Assembly: GCF_025345565.1 (NCBI RefSeq)
Contig: NZ_CP054475.1
Span: 3,513,129-3,577,128, forward strand
Origin: Thalassolituus hydrocarboniclasticus
GTDB taxonomy: Bacteria > Pseudomonadota > Gammaproteobacteria > Pseudomonadales > Oceanobacteraceae
Direction: 5' to 3'
DNA length: 64,000 bases
Part shown: piece by piece, positions 15,648 to 24,486 of the stretch
How the letters are laid out: each line of letters starts with the position of its first letter
Position numbering within the stretch: position 1 is the first letter of the stretch
The notes under the pieces: generated by a model
What the model saw: the letters and a program-made list of their open reading frames with translations, nothing else
Told to the model about the DNA's origin: nothing
Database searches by the model: none
Translations under genes and position numbers: made by a program

Positions 15648-17771
15648 TTAAAACTGATAAGAGAGACCGGCATAAGGCATACGGCCAAATACCGGACGGC
15701 GGTCATAGGCATCCGCACTGTCACGTACGGTATCGAACAGATTATTTACACCGCCGTAGACACTGGTGCGGGCGTTTAAAAGCCAGCTGCTTTTAATATC
15801 CCAGCGGCTGTACGCCGGGCTGACATTCAGCTGGCTGCTGCCGCTGTCTGTTTCACTGATACTGCTGACGTGCTCACCCTGATATTCACCACTCAGCGTT
15901 AATTGCAGGCGATGGCTGATATCCCACAGCCACAGGGCTTTAGCCTGATGACGGGCACGGTTAATTAATGGCGTATCCAGATCCAGATCGCGGGCATCGA
16001 GATAACCGAATGACAGACGCTGCTGCAGCCCCGGCAGTAATTGCCATTGCAGGCTCAGGTCATAGCCACGGGTCAGGGCATTGGCAAAATTGGCGTAACG
16101 ATAAATCGCTACACGGCCGCCATCTTCGCTTTCACCGGAATCCTGCGCTTCGATTAAATCCTGAATGCGGTTATTAAACAGCGCCAGTTCGGCATGGAAA
16201 TGCTCGTTATCCGTCAGGGAGAATGACATCTGTAAACTGCGGGATTTTTCCGGGGTTAAATCTTCGTTACCCAAAACTTTGTAGCCGTTTACGCTGTGGT
16301 CAAAAATAAAATAACGGTTTTTTAAATTCGGGACGCGATAACCCAGCCCGGCGGATTGCCGCCATTGGAATTGCAGATTGCGCCACTGGAAATTCTGGCG
16401 GGCACTGACGGATGGCGACACAAAGTTGCCGAAGTCGCTGTCGTGTTGCCAGCGGGCACCGGATGAAATTTCGGCATTAATACCAACAGGAATAATCAGC
16501 TGGGTGAAAAATTCGCGGCTGTTACGCTGCGCATAGGGCACTTCATTGGTGCTGACATAATAAGTGCCGTCCGGCCGCTGACTGACCTGATCATTTTCTC
16601 CAAGGCCTTCATCGGTCAGTTTAATTTCATTTTTATCCTGCTCCATGGACTCACGGAAACCTTCAACCCCGGCCACTATTTCAGCGCCATAGCCCAGTGC
16701 CGAATCCAGGCTGTACTGCAATTGCAAAGCGGCTTTCTGCTGCTGATATTCGGTGTCGCGCCACAGATTACCGGCCGGTATCGCACTGTCGTTGTTCAGC
16801 TGATCCGACTGGTCATCCTGCATTTCATGTAAAGCCTGCAGCTGCCACTGACCAATACGGCTCTGCCATTCGCCCTGCAGCGCCAGACGATTACGCTGTA
16901 ATAATTCGCGCTTAATACCATCGCTGCCGCCGCTTCCTGCACGACGGGTATCACTGTCTTCCTCAAAACGCTCGGCATTTAATCGCCACTGGCTGTCACC
17001 AAAACGCCGTGCCAGCATGGCGCTGAGATTACTTTTCGAACCGCTGAAGCCATCGCTGCTCCAGCTGTCCGGATTGAGGTCGTAGCCGGAGGAATAGCGC
17101 TGATCAAGACCCAGACGCAGCTCACTCTGCCCCAGCCGTTGCGTTACGCTGGCATTCAGATGCTGCTCACCGGATACCCTGCTGTCGTCCAGCTGGCGTG
17201 AGCCATAGGTGCCCGAATCCAGAGAAGCATGACCACTTAAGCGCCGCTCTGAATTCTGGTTTTTACGGGTAATAACATTAATAACGCCGCCCATCGCCGC
17301 GCTGCCATACAGCGCCGAAGCCGCGCCGGGCACAACTTCAATATGCTCGATATCCAGCATCGCCAGCTGCGAAGTATCCACCGTCGAGCCCGTACTGGCG
17401 GACACCGGCAGACCGTCAACCAGAATTAATACGCGGTCGCCATTAAAGCCCTGCAGATAGACTTCTTCGCCGCTCTTGCCGTGAATCTCACGTAATTGCA
17501 CACCGGGCAGAATACGCAGGGCATCGCGCAGATCACGGCTGTGCAGACGCTGAATGGTGGCCTGATCGAGAATCTGGGTACGCACCGGTGTATCGGCCAG
17601 CGGCCGTTCGCTGCGGCTGCCGGAAACCACCACATCGCTGAGGTTAAACAGCGAGCCGGTGATATTTTCCACCGCCTGCGCTGCTGGCCCCCACAAAAGC
17701 AGACAAGCGCAGAACAGCGGCAAAACACAGCGGGAATAAGGTTCTGTTACGGCAACCAGACAGCGTGACAT
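15648..17771 (-). CDS. hmuR: TonB-dependent heme receptor, HmuR-like
   Basis: 707 residues. A signal peptide ends near ...PAAQA, a TonB-box-like DVVVSGS follows, then the plug domain with LRDALRILPGVQLRE and GAASALYGSAAMGGVINVIT, and a 22-strand barrel ending in aromatic F. The segment YRVPNLKNRY...FDHS...GNEDLTPEKS resembles the FRAP/NPDL region and intervening His of heme receptors. It imports heme across the outer membrane using TonB energy. First gene of the operon; the start ATG lacks a clear Shine-Dalgarno and a Fur-like site overlaps its leader. Confidence 0.9.
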   Translation of the reverse strand: MSRCLVAVTEPYSRCVLPLFCACLLLWGPAAQAVENITGSLFNLSDVVVSGSRSERPLADTPVRTQILDQATIQRLHSRDLRDALRILPGVQLREIHGKSGEEVYLQGFNGDRVLILVDGLPVSASTGSTVDTSQLAMLDIEHIEVVPGAASALYGSAAMGGVINVITRKNQNSERRLSGHASLDSGTYGSRQLDDSRVSGEQHLNASVTQRLGQSELRLGLDQRYSSGYDLNPDSWSSDGFSGSKSNLSAMLARRFGDSQWRLNAERFEEDSDTRRAGSGGSDGIKRELLQRNRLALQGEWQSRIGQWQLQALHEMQDDQSDQLNNDSAIPAGNLWRDTEYQQQKAALQLQYSLDSALGYGAEIVAGVEGFRESMEQDKNEIKLTDEGLGENDQVSQRPDGTYYVSTNEVPYAQRNSREFFTQLIIPVGINAEISSGARWQHDSDFGNFVSPSVSARQNFQWRNLQFQWRQSAGLGYRVPNLKNRYFIFDHSVNGYKVLGNEDLTPEKSRSLQMSFSLTDNEHFHAELALFNNRIQDLIEAQDSGESEDGGRVAIYRYANFANALTRGYDLSLQWQLLPGLQQRLSFGYLDARDLDLDTPLINRARHQAKALWLWDISHRLQLTLSGEYQGEHVSSISETDSGSSQLNVSPAYSRWDIKSSWLLNARTSVYGGVNNLFDTVRDSADAYDRRPVFGRMPYAGLSYQF

Positions 17772-17778
17772 ACGAACA

Positions 17779-17797
17779 CCAATTGAGAATCATTATC
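17779..17797 (-). promoter_or_regulatory. Fur-box-like site upstream of hmuR
   Basis: The plus strand TTGAGAATCATTATC region matches 14 of 19 positions of GATAATGATAATCATTATC, with the right half perfect. It lies 8 bases upstream of the hmuR start codon, so Fur would block the transcript start or leader. Heme uptake operons are commonly Fur-controlled. Confidence 0.6.
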
Positions 17798-17912
17798 TTT
17801 TAGATGATAAACACAAATAATATTCATTCGCAACAAGGTGTTTGAAAAGTTATGCCAGCTCACACCGCGGCCGGGGTTTTGCTATGCTCTGCCAGTCGAC
17901 AGGAGATCATCA

Positions 17913-18191
17913 ATGACTGAAAACAAAGGGGCTGCACTGCTGCGCTGGCTGCAGCACAGAGCCGGGCAGGATCGCGCCAACCTGCGTTTATTTGTACTGG
18001 GAGCTGCGGCTTTTTTCACCGGAATAGGCATCATACTGCTGGCGCAAAAATATCTGTTGCCGTCTCTGATGCAGGAAATTATCAGCCTTACCGGCCTGAT
18101 CATCGCCGCAGTGGGTGCTCTGTGTGCCGCTCTCGGTTATATTGCGCTGAGCATTCTGCGCATCATAAGGCTGACCCGGAAAAATGACTGA
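17913..18191 (+). CDS. Small two-span membrane protein of unknown function
   Basis: 92 residues from ATG 17913, with AGGAGA seven bases upstream. Two hydrophobic segments (about 25-45 and 55-80) flank a short loop, and both ends are charged (Arg/Lys-rich C-terminus RIIRLTRKND). I do not recognise a family. It is divergent from hmuR. Its last codons overlap the next gene by eight bases, so the two are coupled. Confidence 0.65.
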   Translation: MTENKGAALLRWLQHRAGQDRANLRLFVLGAAAFFTGIGIILLAQKYLLPSLMQEIISLTGLIIAAVGALCAALGYIALSILRIIRLTRKND

Positions 18192-18567
18192 ACACTTCCC
18201 CGATATTGAAATTTACATCATGAAAGCTGAGCCCGCGGCGGTACACCAGTGGCTTGAGGATGCGCTGCAGCTGCCTCTGCAGACGCTGAAAGAGACCGCC
18301 GGCAGCCACCACTGGCAGGCGCAGGTGAAAGGCAGCAACATGGATATTTTTCTCAACGAGAATGCCGAGAAAAATTTTGCCAGCCTGTGGTTTAAACAGA
18401 ATCTGACACCATGGGCAACCGACCTCGACTGTGGCCGTGCCGCCCATGCCGCCCTCGGCAGCGAAGTACGCTGCTCTGACAGCGGCTGGCAGGAAGAGCA
18501 TGATGGCGATGAGCCAGGCTGGATTAAATTAATCCGCGGCGAAGAAAAACCCTTCGACTGGGTTTAA
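18184..18567 (+). CDS. Conserved-looking hypothetical protein
   Basis: 127 residues, acidic and tryptophan-rich, without signal peptide or membrane segment. Its ATG lies inside the end of the small membrane protein gene (ATGACTGA), so the two are read as one unit. The pattern MKAEPAAVHQWLEDAL and the C-terminal EPGWIKLIRGEEKPFDWV look like a compact globular fold. I do not recognise a domain and propose no function. Confidence 0.7.
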   Translation: MTEHFPDIEIYIMKAEPAAVHQWLEDALQLPLQTLKETAGSHHWQAQVKGSNMDIFLNENAEKNFASLWFKQNLTPWATDLDCGRAAHAALGSEVRCSDSGWQEEHDGDEPGWIKLIRGEEKPFDWV

Positions 18568-18587
18568 AACGCCTGTAAATATCTGAC

Positions 18588-20195
18588 TCACTGCAGATAC
18601 TTTTGCGCTTCAACATTGCCCAGATCGGCAGATTTCTGGGCATAAAAGCGCATTTTTTCTTTGTCTTTCATATGATAATAAGTTCCGGCAATCTCCAGCA
18701 GGGCCTTACTGTCATTCGGTTTTAATTCAAGGTACTGCAACCAGTATCTGGCTATTTGCGCAAAGTCTTTGTTTTTCCGGATAAGGGCATAATCCAGCCG
18801 GTAATAATTGTCGAAATCTTCGGGGTCCAGCTCGATGGCTTTTTTAAGATCAACTTCAGCATTGCTCCAGTCTCCCTGATGAGCATAATAAAGTGCGCGG
18901 TAGTAATACACTTCATCATTATCTGGGGCTAACTGCAGCGCCTGCTGATAAGCCGCAACCTGCGCTCCGGGCAACATTTCCGAGCGCTGCTGGTAAGTTT
19001 TTTGCGCCAGGCTCAATGCAATATCTTTACGCAAACTCTGATATTTTTCGTTCTCAGGATTCAGCTGACAGGCCTGACGTATTGCTTTACCCGCTGCACT
19101 GTATGCTTCGCGTTTATATTCACTCCAGGCCAGTTGCTGGTAATAGCTGCTTTCATAAGGATACAGAGTGATTGCCCGCTGATGCGCCTGTGCCGCCGCG
19201 GCATATTCTTTTTTGTCATACAGTGTCCAGCCTTTGCCATAGAACGCTTCATCGTTATCACCCAGCTGCAGCGCGGCATCATAATATTGCAGAGAATCAT
19301 TATAATGATTCGCGATGCGTGAATCTTTGCCTGCTTCCTGCAGAATAAATCCGGGAATTTGTGCCAGCAGAGGGTTACTGCTGACCCCGGAGTTTGCGGC
19401 TTCCGCAACGGCCTTCATGCTGTCATAGGAACCACCCCAGCGAGGAGCCTGAGTAATAATAAAATTACGGTAAAGCGTATAGCTGGCAGGCTGTAAATCT
19501 ACTCCCTGTGAAAAAGCCTGCTGACTTCCCTCGTCATTTCCTAATAATTTTTCTGTCCAGATTAATAACGCATAGGCCGGCAACATATCGGCCTTACGCT
19601 GGATAACCCGCTGCAAATCAGCACGGGCCAGTTTTGCATAAGACTCCATACCCTGAATTTGCTGATCACTGGTTTCGGAGCTGACGTTGCCGCCACGACT
19701 GGCCCAGGCCATCGCGTAATAATAATTTGCCCTTGCCATATAGGGTTGCACATTAACCGGGCTGCTGCTCACCCAATCGTTCAGTTGCTGGAGATAATTT
19801 TCACGGATTACCCGGAAAGCAGCATAGGCGGCAACTTCGCTGCGCTCACTGCGAATATCTTTTTCACGCAAACGGCTCAGAGCCTGAAGACGCAGGTTCA
19901 GGCTGGTGTAATTTTTTTCGGCCAGCATCTGGCGTAAAGAAACAACGAACTGAATGGCATCAGAAGAGGATGAAGAAACAAACTGCGCAGTGGCAGTATC
20001 AGGAGCTGCCGATAAATGATTGTTACGCTTCCCGGCCGTGGGATTAAAGGTTTCGACTTTAGCTGGCGCCTGACCGGCTGCCGGAGGTTTGTCGCTGAAA
20101 TGCACCTGACCCTTATCGTCGGTCCATTTATAAACCTGAGCCTGCGCACTGGCAGCCCATAATGAAAACAGCAGTACTGGCGCGGTTATGCGCAT
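18588..20195 (-). CDS. Exported TPR-repeat protein with DUF4124 domain
   Basis: 535 residues from ATG 20195, preceded by AAGGAGGG. A signal peptide ends near ...AASAQAQ. Then comes a DUF4124 domain with VYKWTDDKGQVHFSDKPP, a module found at the N-terminus of many proteobacterial envelope proteins. From about residue 220 to the end TPR repeats follow, such as DDEAFYGKGWTLYDKKEYAA and DDEVYYYRALYYAHQGDW. It probably works as a periplasmic scaffold, and partner proteins are unknown. A perfect 6-bp inverted repeat (18580-18599) separates it from the convergent gene. Confidence 0.85.
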   Translation of the reverse strand: MRITAPVLLFSLWAASAQAQVYKWTDDKGQVHFSDKPPAAGQAPAKVETFNPTAGKRNNHLSAAPDTATAQFVSSSSSDAIQFVVSLRQMLAEKNYTSLNLRLQALSRLREKDIRSERSEVAAYAAFRVIRENYLQQLNDWVSSSPVNVQPYMARANYYYAMAWASRGGNVSSETSDQQIQGMESYAKLARADLQRVIQRKADMLPAYALLIWTEKLLGNDEGSQQAFSQGVDLQPASYTLYRNFIITQAPRWGGSYDSMKAVAEAANSGVSSNPLLAQIPGFILQEAGKDSRIANHYNDSLQYYDAALQLGDNDEAFYGKGWTLYDKKEYAAAAQAHQRAITLYPYESSYYQQLAWSEYKREAYSAAGKAIRQACQLNPENEKYQSLRKDIALSLAQKTYQQRSEMLPGAQVAAYQQALQLAPDNDEVYYYRALYYAHQGDWSNAEVDLKKAIELDPEDFDNYYRLDYALIRKNKDFAQIARYWLQYLELKPNDSKALLEIAGTYYHMKDKEKMRFYAQKSADLGNVEAQKYLQ

Positions 20196-20298
20196 ATAAC
20201 CCTCCTTGTTATCCTTCATCCGTTATCATGAAGAGTAACAGTTTGGGGGTTACATGTAACCGTCGCCTGTTGCCTGAATAAAGGGGATAAAACGGGCG

Positions 20299-21189
20299 CT
20301 AAGGCACCAGCAAGCGTACCGGGCTGCCTTCCATCTGCAGATTCAGCGGCAATTCGGCCAGCGAATCACCATCCGCCTGTACAGGCTCACGCTCAGTACC
20401 GGCATTCAGTAATTCAATCTGTACATGACGCGCGGCAACAGATTTCATGCCCGGCATTTTTTCCATAATACCCAGCGGCAACCCCAGCAGAATACCCAAA
20501 AATTTCAGCGGATTACGGCCGGAAATCATCAGCACCTGAGTGGTCGGTTTGCTTAAATCGGCCTGACGCGACAGGACAAAGGACCCGGCATAATAACGGC
20601 CATTGGTAATCACCACAGAATTGGCCTGATAGCGTTCGCCATCCACCGTCAGCTGATAGGTTTTTTTACCAAAGTGGCGCAGCTGTTTAAGCATCGACAA
20701 TACATAAGCCAGCTTGCCGACTTTCTTTTTTAACGCCAGATCGACGTTATCCACCACCCAGGCGTCGTAACCGATTCCTGCCATTAAAACAAAGCGGCGG
20801 TCATTTACTGATCCCAGATAAATCGGCTTTTCGCGTCCCTGCAGAATAATATCGGCGATGCCTTCCGGTGTTTTGCCAATGCCCAGTTCAGCCGCCAGAA
20901 CATTCACGGTTCCGGTCGGTATTAAAGCCAGACGGTAGCTTTGATTGTCGCGTTCACGCAGACCGTTCACAACTTCATTGATCGTGCCATCACCACCGGC
21001 AACAGCCACGACGTCCAGCGGCCCATCGTATGCCGCAAGATAGCGGGTTGCATCACCGGCACTCTGCGTCGGATACAGACTGACATCACAACCACGGTTG
21101 CTCAGCACCTGCTGTACAGCTTCAACAATGCGGCGGTTACCGGAGCCGGAAACCGGATTAAAAACGATCAGAACCTGTGTTGCGGCCAC
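20299..21189 (-). CDS. Diacylglycerol-kinase-family lipid kinase (YegS-like)
   Basis: 296 residues with the DAGK catalytic domain. FNPVSGSGNRR near the N-terminus is the phosphate-binding loop, VAVAGGDGTINEVVNGL is the GGDGT nucleotide site, and ALIPTGTVNVLAAELGI is the third motif. The protein resembles YegS/BmrU-type soluble lipid kinases that phosphorylate diacylglycerol or phosphatidylglycerol. The physiological lipid is unknown. The gene stands alone between the TPR gene and a divergent gene behind a Fur-type site. Confidence 0.9.
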   Translation of the reverse strand: MAATQVLIVFNPVSGSGNRRIVEAVQQVLSNRGCDVSLYPTQSAGDATRYLAAYDGPLDVVAVAGGDGTINEVVNGLRERDNQSYRLALIPTGTVNVLAAELGIGKTPEGIADIILQGREKPIYLGSVNDRRFVLMAGIGYDAWVVDNVDLALKKKVGKLAYVLSMLKQLRHFGKKTYQLTVDGERYQANSVVITNGRYYAGSFVLSRQADLSKPTTQVLMISGRNPLKFLGILLGLPLGIMEKMPGMKSVAARHVQIELLNAGTEREPVQADGDSLAELPLNLQMEGSPVRLLVP

Positions 21190-21310
21190 TCAGCGTACTC
21201 CTCTTCGGCACGCTGACAGCAAGAACAAAGGAGGGATCAGCGCGGCGCGGATTATAACGGAATGATGACAGCCATCCTATTGATGGCTTACGGCGCATCA
21301 GGAAAAGCTT

Positions 21311-21329
21311 GCAAATGATAATTATTATC
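21311..21329 (+). promoter_or_regulatory. Strong Fur-box match
   Basis: This 19-base site matches GATAATGATAATCATTATC at 16 of 19 positions, including TGATAATTATTATC. It lies about 40 bases upstream of the start codon of the 21368 gene, so iron repression of that gene is the natural reading. It could also reach the divergent lipid kinase gene. Confidence 0.7.
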
Positions 21330-21367
21330 AATAGATTAATTTGCCTGCGCTATCGAAGGAGCCTGCT

Positions 21368-21844
21368 ATGCCTGATTTACACTGCGAGTCCGCTGGCCAT
21401 GAACGCGCCACCCAACCGTCTTCCCGGGTAGTCCGGCCACGCCAGTTCCGCGCGGTACAGGCGATGCAGGGCGGCAGCCTGGTGCCCGCATCTGATCAGC
21501 TGCGCCTTGCTCAGCTGGAAATGCAGATTCGTGCATATCAGGGTTGTGAGCTGCACCCCGAATGGCTGAATGAGTATCTGGACCTGGGGCTGGAGCTTGC
21601 CTGCCGCGCAGCAGAACGCCAGCTGCAGCCATTGCAGGAGAGTTGGCTTACAAGGATGTACAACACACTGCGTGACGCCACGTTCAACCCCTGTGCCAGC
21701 AGCAACTGGCGCTGCCAGTGTCTGGATTATCTGTACCAGCCATTTTTTGCGCTGCAGCATATTTATCGCAGCCAACCGGAACGCCGTAACCACCTGCGAA
21801 TGCTGGTGCACGAGTTTACGCTGGCCAGCCGTTATCTGAACTGA
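21368..21844 (+). CDS. Small iron-regulated protein of unknown function (FagA-like?)
   Basis: 158 residues from ATG 21368, with AAGGAG seven bases upstream. It is helical, with no signal peptide. Cysteine-bearing patches are NPCASSNWRCQCLDYLYQPF near the middle and YQGCELHPEWL earlier. The Fur box in front implies synthesis under iron starvation. The size, setting and the W-CLD-x-PF-L pattern recall FagA, the Fur-associated protein encoded near fumC/sodA in Pseudomonas, but neither of those genes is here and the similarity is from memory, so treat the name as a guess. Confidence 0.7.
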   Translation: MPDLHCESAGHERATQPSSRVVRPRQFRAVQAMQGGSLVPASDQLRLAQLEMQIRAYQGCELHPEWLNEYLDLGLELACRAAERQLQPLQESWLTRMYNTLRDATFNPCASSNWRCQCLDYLYQPFFALQHIYRSQPERRNHLRMLVHEFTLASRYLN

Positions 21845-21984
21845 ATTAAAAGCGGGCAGGATCGCCCGTACCGGAATGGACTGAGGGTAAGCAGGGATGC
21901 ACTTATCCGCATAACACAGGCAGAAACAGGCGCTTTCAGCATTTATTGCTAGGCTGAAATTATCTGTAAGGATATCCGCTGCCT

Positions 21985-22443
21985 ATGCCTTTAATTGCCA
22001 ATATTTATCTCAGTGAAGCAGACAACGAAAAATTTCTGCAGCAAATCGGTCGTGCCAGAAATGCTCATCTGCGCTGGCGTGCATACGCTCAGGCGCTTTT
22101 GTCCGGTCATGAAATAGAAGAAGGCCAGCTGCCACTGGAGCACACTGATTGTCAGTTTGGCCGCTGGTATTATGGCGCAGGTCAGGCTCTGACCACGCTT
22201 CCGGCCTTCCGCGCCGTAGAATCTCCACACCGGCAACTGCACCAGATTTGTCTGGATTTATTCCGTTTATTAAAACACAGCCAAACACCGCCGTTCTGGC
22301 AACAGCTTCCGGGTCTTAAAAACAAACACGATGCAAAGAAAACAGCACTGATACAACAACAGGCAACGCAGCTTACCAACGTGTCGACGGAGCTGTTAAA
22401 GGCTTTGGATACGCTGGAGCAGCAGCTGAGATCTGCCGGGTAA
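21985..22443 (+). CDS. CZB (chemoreceptor zinc-binding) domain protein
   Basis: 152 residues that consist mainly of a CZB domain: NAHLRWRAYAQALLSG, then HTDCQFGRWYYGAG and SPHRQLHQICLDLF supply the His3Cys zinc site of the family. CZB domains sense zinc or hypochlorous acid and usually regulate chemoreceptors or the diguanylate cyclase DgcZ. Here the domain stands alone with a short helical tail, so it likely acts on a partner in trans. AAGGATAT lies upstream of the ATG. The Fur-controlled gene precedes it by 140 bases. Confidence 0.8.
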   Translation: MPLIANIYLSEADNEKFLQQIGRARNAHLRWRAYAQALLSGHEIEEGQLPLEHTDCQFGRWYYGAGQALTTLPAFRAVESPHRQLHQICLDLFRLLKHSQTPPFWQQLPGLKNKHDAKKTALIQQQATQLTNVSTELLKALDTLEQQLRSAG

Positions 22444-22653
22444 TTTATTCCTGAACAACGTCGTTAATCAGCAACGAAACATCAGTCCAATCTCTCATAC
22501 AGAGCCCCGGCAGACTTAGAATAAAACGTGTTTTCATCGTATTCAGCGGCCACCCATCAATGCCTTCAGCAGGGCATTAAAGAGCGGCCGTTCATACAAA
22601 ATACAGATCTTTGAAAGATTGATGTGCGCTATATGACAGCGCAGCCATGCCGC

Positions 22654-23409
22654 TCAGCGATCGTAAGAGGCATCCATAATACGCTGATATTCGCCGCTGC
22701 TTTTCAGCATTATCAGTCCCTCATCCAGCATACGGGCATATTTTTCAGATTCCGCATTTGCGCGGCTGAAAGCGATATAAATATCACTGGTGTGATTTTC
22801 TTCACCGCGGCGAATCAGTGAGCGGTCATAGTGGCTGTTAGCCATGGTGTAATCAAACACCCGGTCAAAAAAGATCGCGCCCTCTACCCGCTCATTGAGC
22901 AGCATGGCGATCATTTGCTGTTGTTTAGATACTTCAATCAGTTTTAACCGGTGGCGGTGTTTTTCAAATTCGGCACCGTATTCGTATCCATTAATAACCG
23001 CCAGCTGAGTGCCATCCGGAATATCCGCCGGACTCCGCCAGTTTTTTTCTTTACCCGCTTTAAAATAATAAGAGGCGCTGGCGGTAAATAATGGCTGTTT
23101 TCCAAAAATGTATTGTTCTTCTGTGCTGGGCTGGCGGGTCACATCCCAGCAGCCGTCCGCTTTTCCGGCCAGGGTAAGATTTAATGCACGCGCGTAAGGC
23201 ACGGCCTGAATATTCAGCGTGACACCACTGTGGGCAAAAGCCGCGACAGCCAGATCGCGGGAGTAACCGTTGCCCTGTGAATCAGAAAAGGGGGGCCAGG
23301 CATCTTCGGCCGCCAGAGTCAGCGTCAGTGCATAACTGCTGGCGCTGAACAGCGCAGCCAAAAAAACAACGAGCCTGATACACATTAAAAACACAGGACG
23401 CACAATCAT
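22654..23409 (-). CDS. Periplasmic solute-binding protein, SBP_bac_3 type
   Basis: 251 residues with a signal peptide (about 1-27, ending ...SSYA) and the family III solute-binding fold. LTLAAEDAWPPFSDSQGNGYSRDL opens the mature protein (long stretch, key pattern WPPFxD), and KADGCWDVTR and LINGYEYG-like blocks follow. No permease or ATPase gene is nearby, so it may sense rather than transport a solute. Such lone proteins are common in marine gammaproteobacteria. The start is uncertain; residue 9 is another Met. Confidence 0.8.
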   Translation of the reverse strand: MIVRPVFLMCIRLVVFLAALFSASSYALTLTLAAEDAWPPFSDSQGNGYSRDLAVAAFAHSGVTLNIQAVPYARALNLTLAGKADGCWDVTRQPSTEEQYIFGKQPLFTASASYYFKAGKEKNWRSPADIPDGTQLAVINGYEYGAEFEKHRHRLKLIEVSKQQQMIAMLLNERVEGAIFFDRVFDYTMANSHYDRSLIRRGEENHTSDIYIAFSRANAESEKYARMLDEGLIMLKSSGEYQRIMDASYDR

Positions 23410-23458
23410 CTCCGTATATTCCGTACAGACCCATGCCTGTGGTGTATTTATCTGCGGG

Positions 23459-24439
23459 TTATTGCTCAGCCCTGCAGGCCAGCAATACCTGCTGCAACTC
23501 TGCAGCCATCAGTGGTTGCGAATGCAGTAATTCCAGCCGGCTTTCTTCCGGCATGCGCGTTGGCATTTCAGTTAACACGCCATCGCGCATATTGAGCACC
23601 AGCGGCCCTTCGTCGGTAAGTATAATACCTTTCACCCGCTGTACATCGAGGCTGTTCAGCCAGCCGCGTAAAGCCCGTGCGGAAAAGACCCAGTCAGCGC
23701 TGATTAACCAGCCGACCGAATAATAGCCCTGGCCATGATTTTCCAGCAGGCGCAGTTCTTCACCCTCTGCCAGCGCCTTCTGCGGTGCCAGATCCTCGCG
23801 GGCATGCTGATGCGCATGGGCCTCAGGATGCAACGCCAGACGTTGCGGCTGAGCCCCGCCCGCCAATAATTCCAGCGGTATTTCACCATTCACCACCCAG
23901 GCGCTGGCGCTTTTAGCCGGTTCAGCGCGCTGCAGTAATTGCTCAAACGCGCTGCGGTCGGCGTCTGTTGCCAGATCGGTTTTGTTCGCCACCAGCACAT
24001 CAGCCAGCTGAATCTGATCGGCAAAGACGTCATTATCCAGATAGCGCGGGTCAGAAAGATGACGCGGATCAAGTACACAGAGGCTGGCGCCCGGTTGCAG
24101 GATGTCGCGATAGTGTTCATTACGCAGGGTTTGCAGAATATTGCGCGGATGACCCAACCCGGTTGGCTCAATCAGCAGTACATCGGGTTTTTCCCGCGCG
24201 ATCAGCATATTCAGACCAATCTGGAACGGCAGACCGGAGACACAACACAAACAGCCGCCGGGCACTTCTTTAACTACCGCGCCCTGACTGGCAAGAATGG
24301 CGCCATCGACCCCGACTTCACCAAACTCGTTGACCAGCACCGCCCACTTTTCGCCGGCCGGCTTTTGTTTCAGCAGGTGCAGGATAGCCGTTGTTTTACC
24401 AACGCCAAGAAAACCGGTAATCAGGTGGGTGCGGATCAT
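23459..24439 (-). CDS. COG0523 (CobW/G3E) GTPase, probable zinc metallochaperone
   Basis: 326 residues. The P-loop GFLGVGKT is at residues 9-16, and GGCLCC (Cys63, 65, 66) gives the CxCC metal motif of this family. NKTD is the GTPase base-recognition motif. A His-rich stretch HPEAHAHQHARE in the linker is a further potential metal site, and the CobW C-terminal domain ends the protein. A Zur-like operator overlaps its promoter, which points to zinc rather than cobalamin. This fits the YeiR/ZigA type, which supplies zinc under limitation; that role is inferred. Confidence 0.88.
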   Translation of the reverse strand: MIRTHLITGFLGVGKTTAILHLLKQKPAGEKWAVLVNEFGEVGVDGAILASQGAVVKEVPGGCLCCVSGLPFQIGLNMLIAREKPDVLLIEPTGLGHPRNILQTLRNEHYRDILQPGASLCVLDPRHLSDPRYLDNDVFADQIQLADVLVANKTDLATDADRSAFEQLLQRAEPAKSASAWVVNGEIPLELLAGGAQPQRLALHPEAHAHQHAREDLAPQKALAEGEELRLLENHGQGYYSVGWLISADWVFSARALRGWLNSLDVQRVKGIILTDEGPLVLNMRDGVLTEMPTRMPEESRLELLHSQPLMAAELQQVLLACRAEQ

Positions 24440-24461
24440 GACAGGATCTCAAAAACAGAAT

Positions 24462-24476
24462 TGTTACATAATAACA
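24462..24476 (-). promoter_or_regulatory. Zur-box-like palindrome
   Basis: The minus strand reads TGTTATTATGTAACA, differing from the gammaproteobacterial Zur core TGTTATAATATAACA at two of 15 positions. The outer five bases on each side are perfectly symmetric. It lies 22 bases upstream of the COG0523 GTPase start and inside the 47-base gap after the permease gene, so it should control that gene alone. Confidence 0.7.
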
Positions 24477-24486
24477 TCAGAACCTG

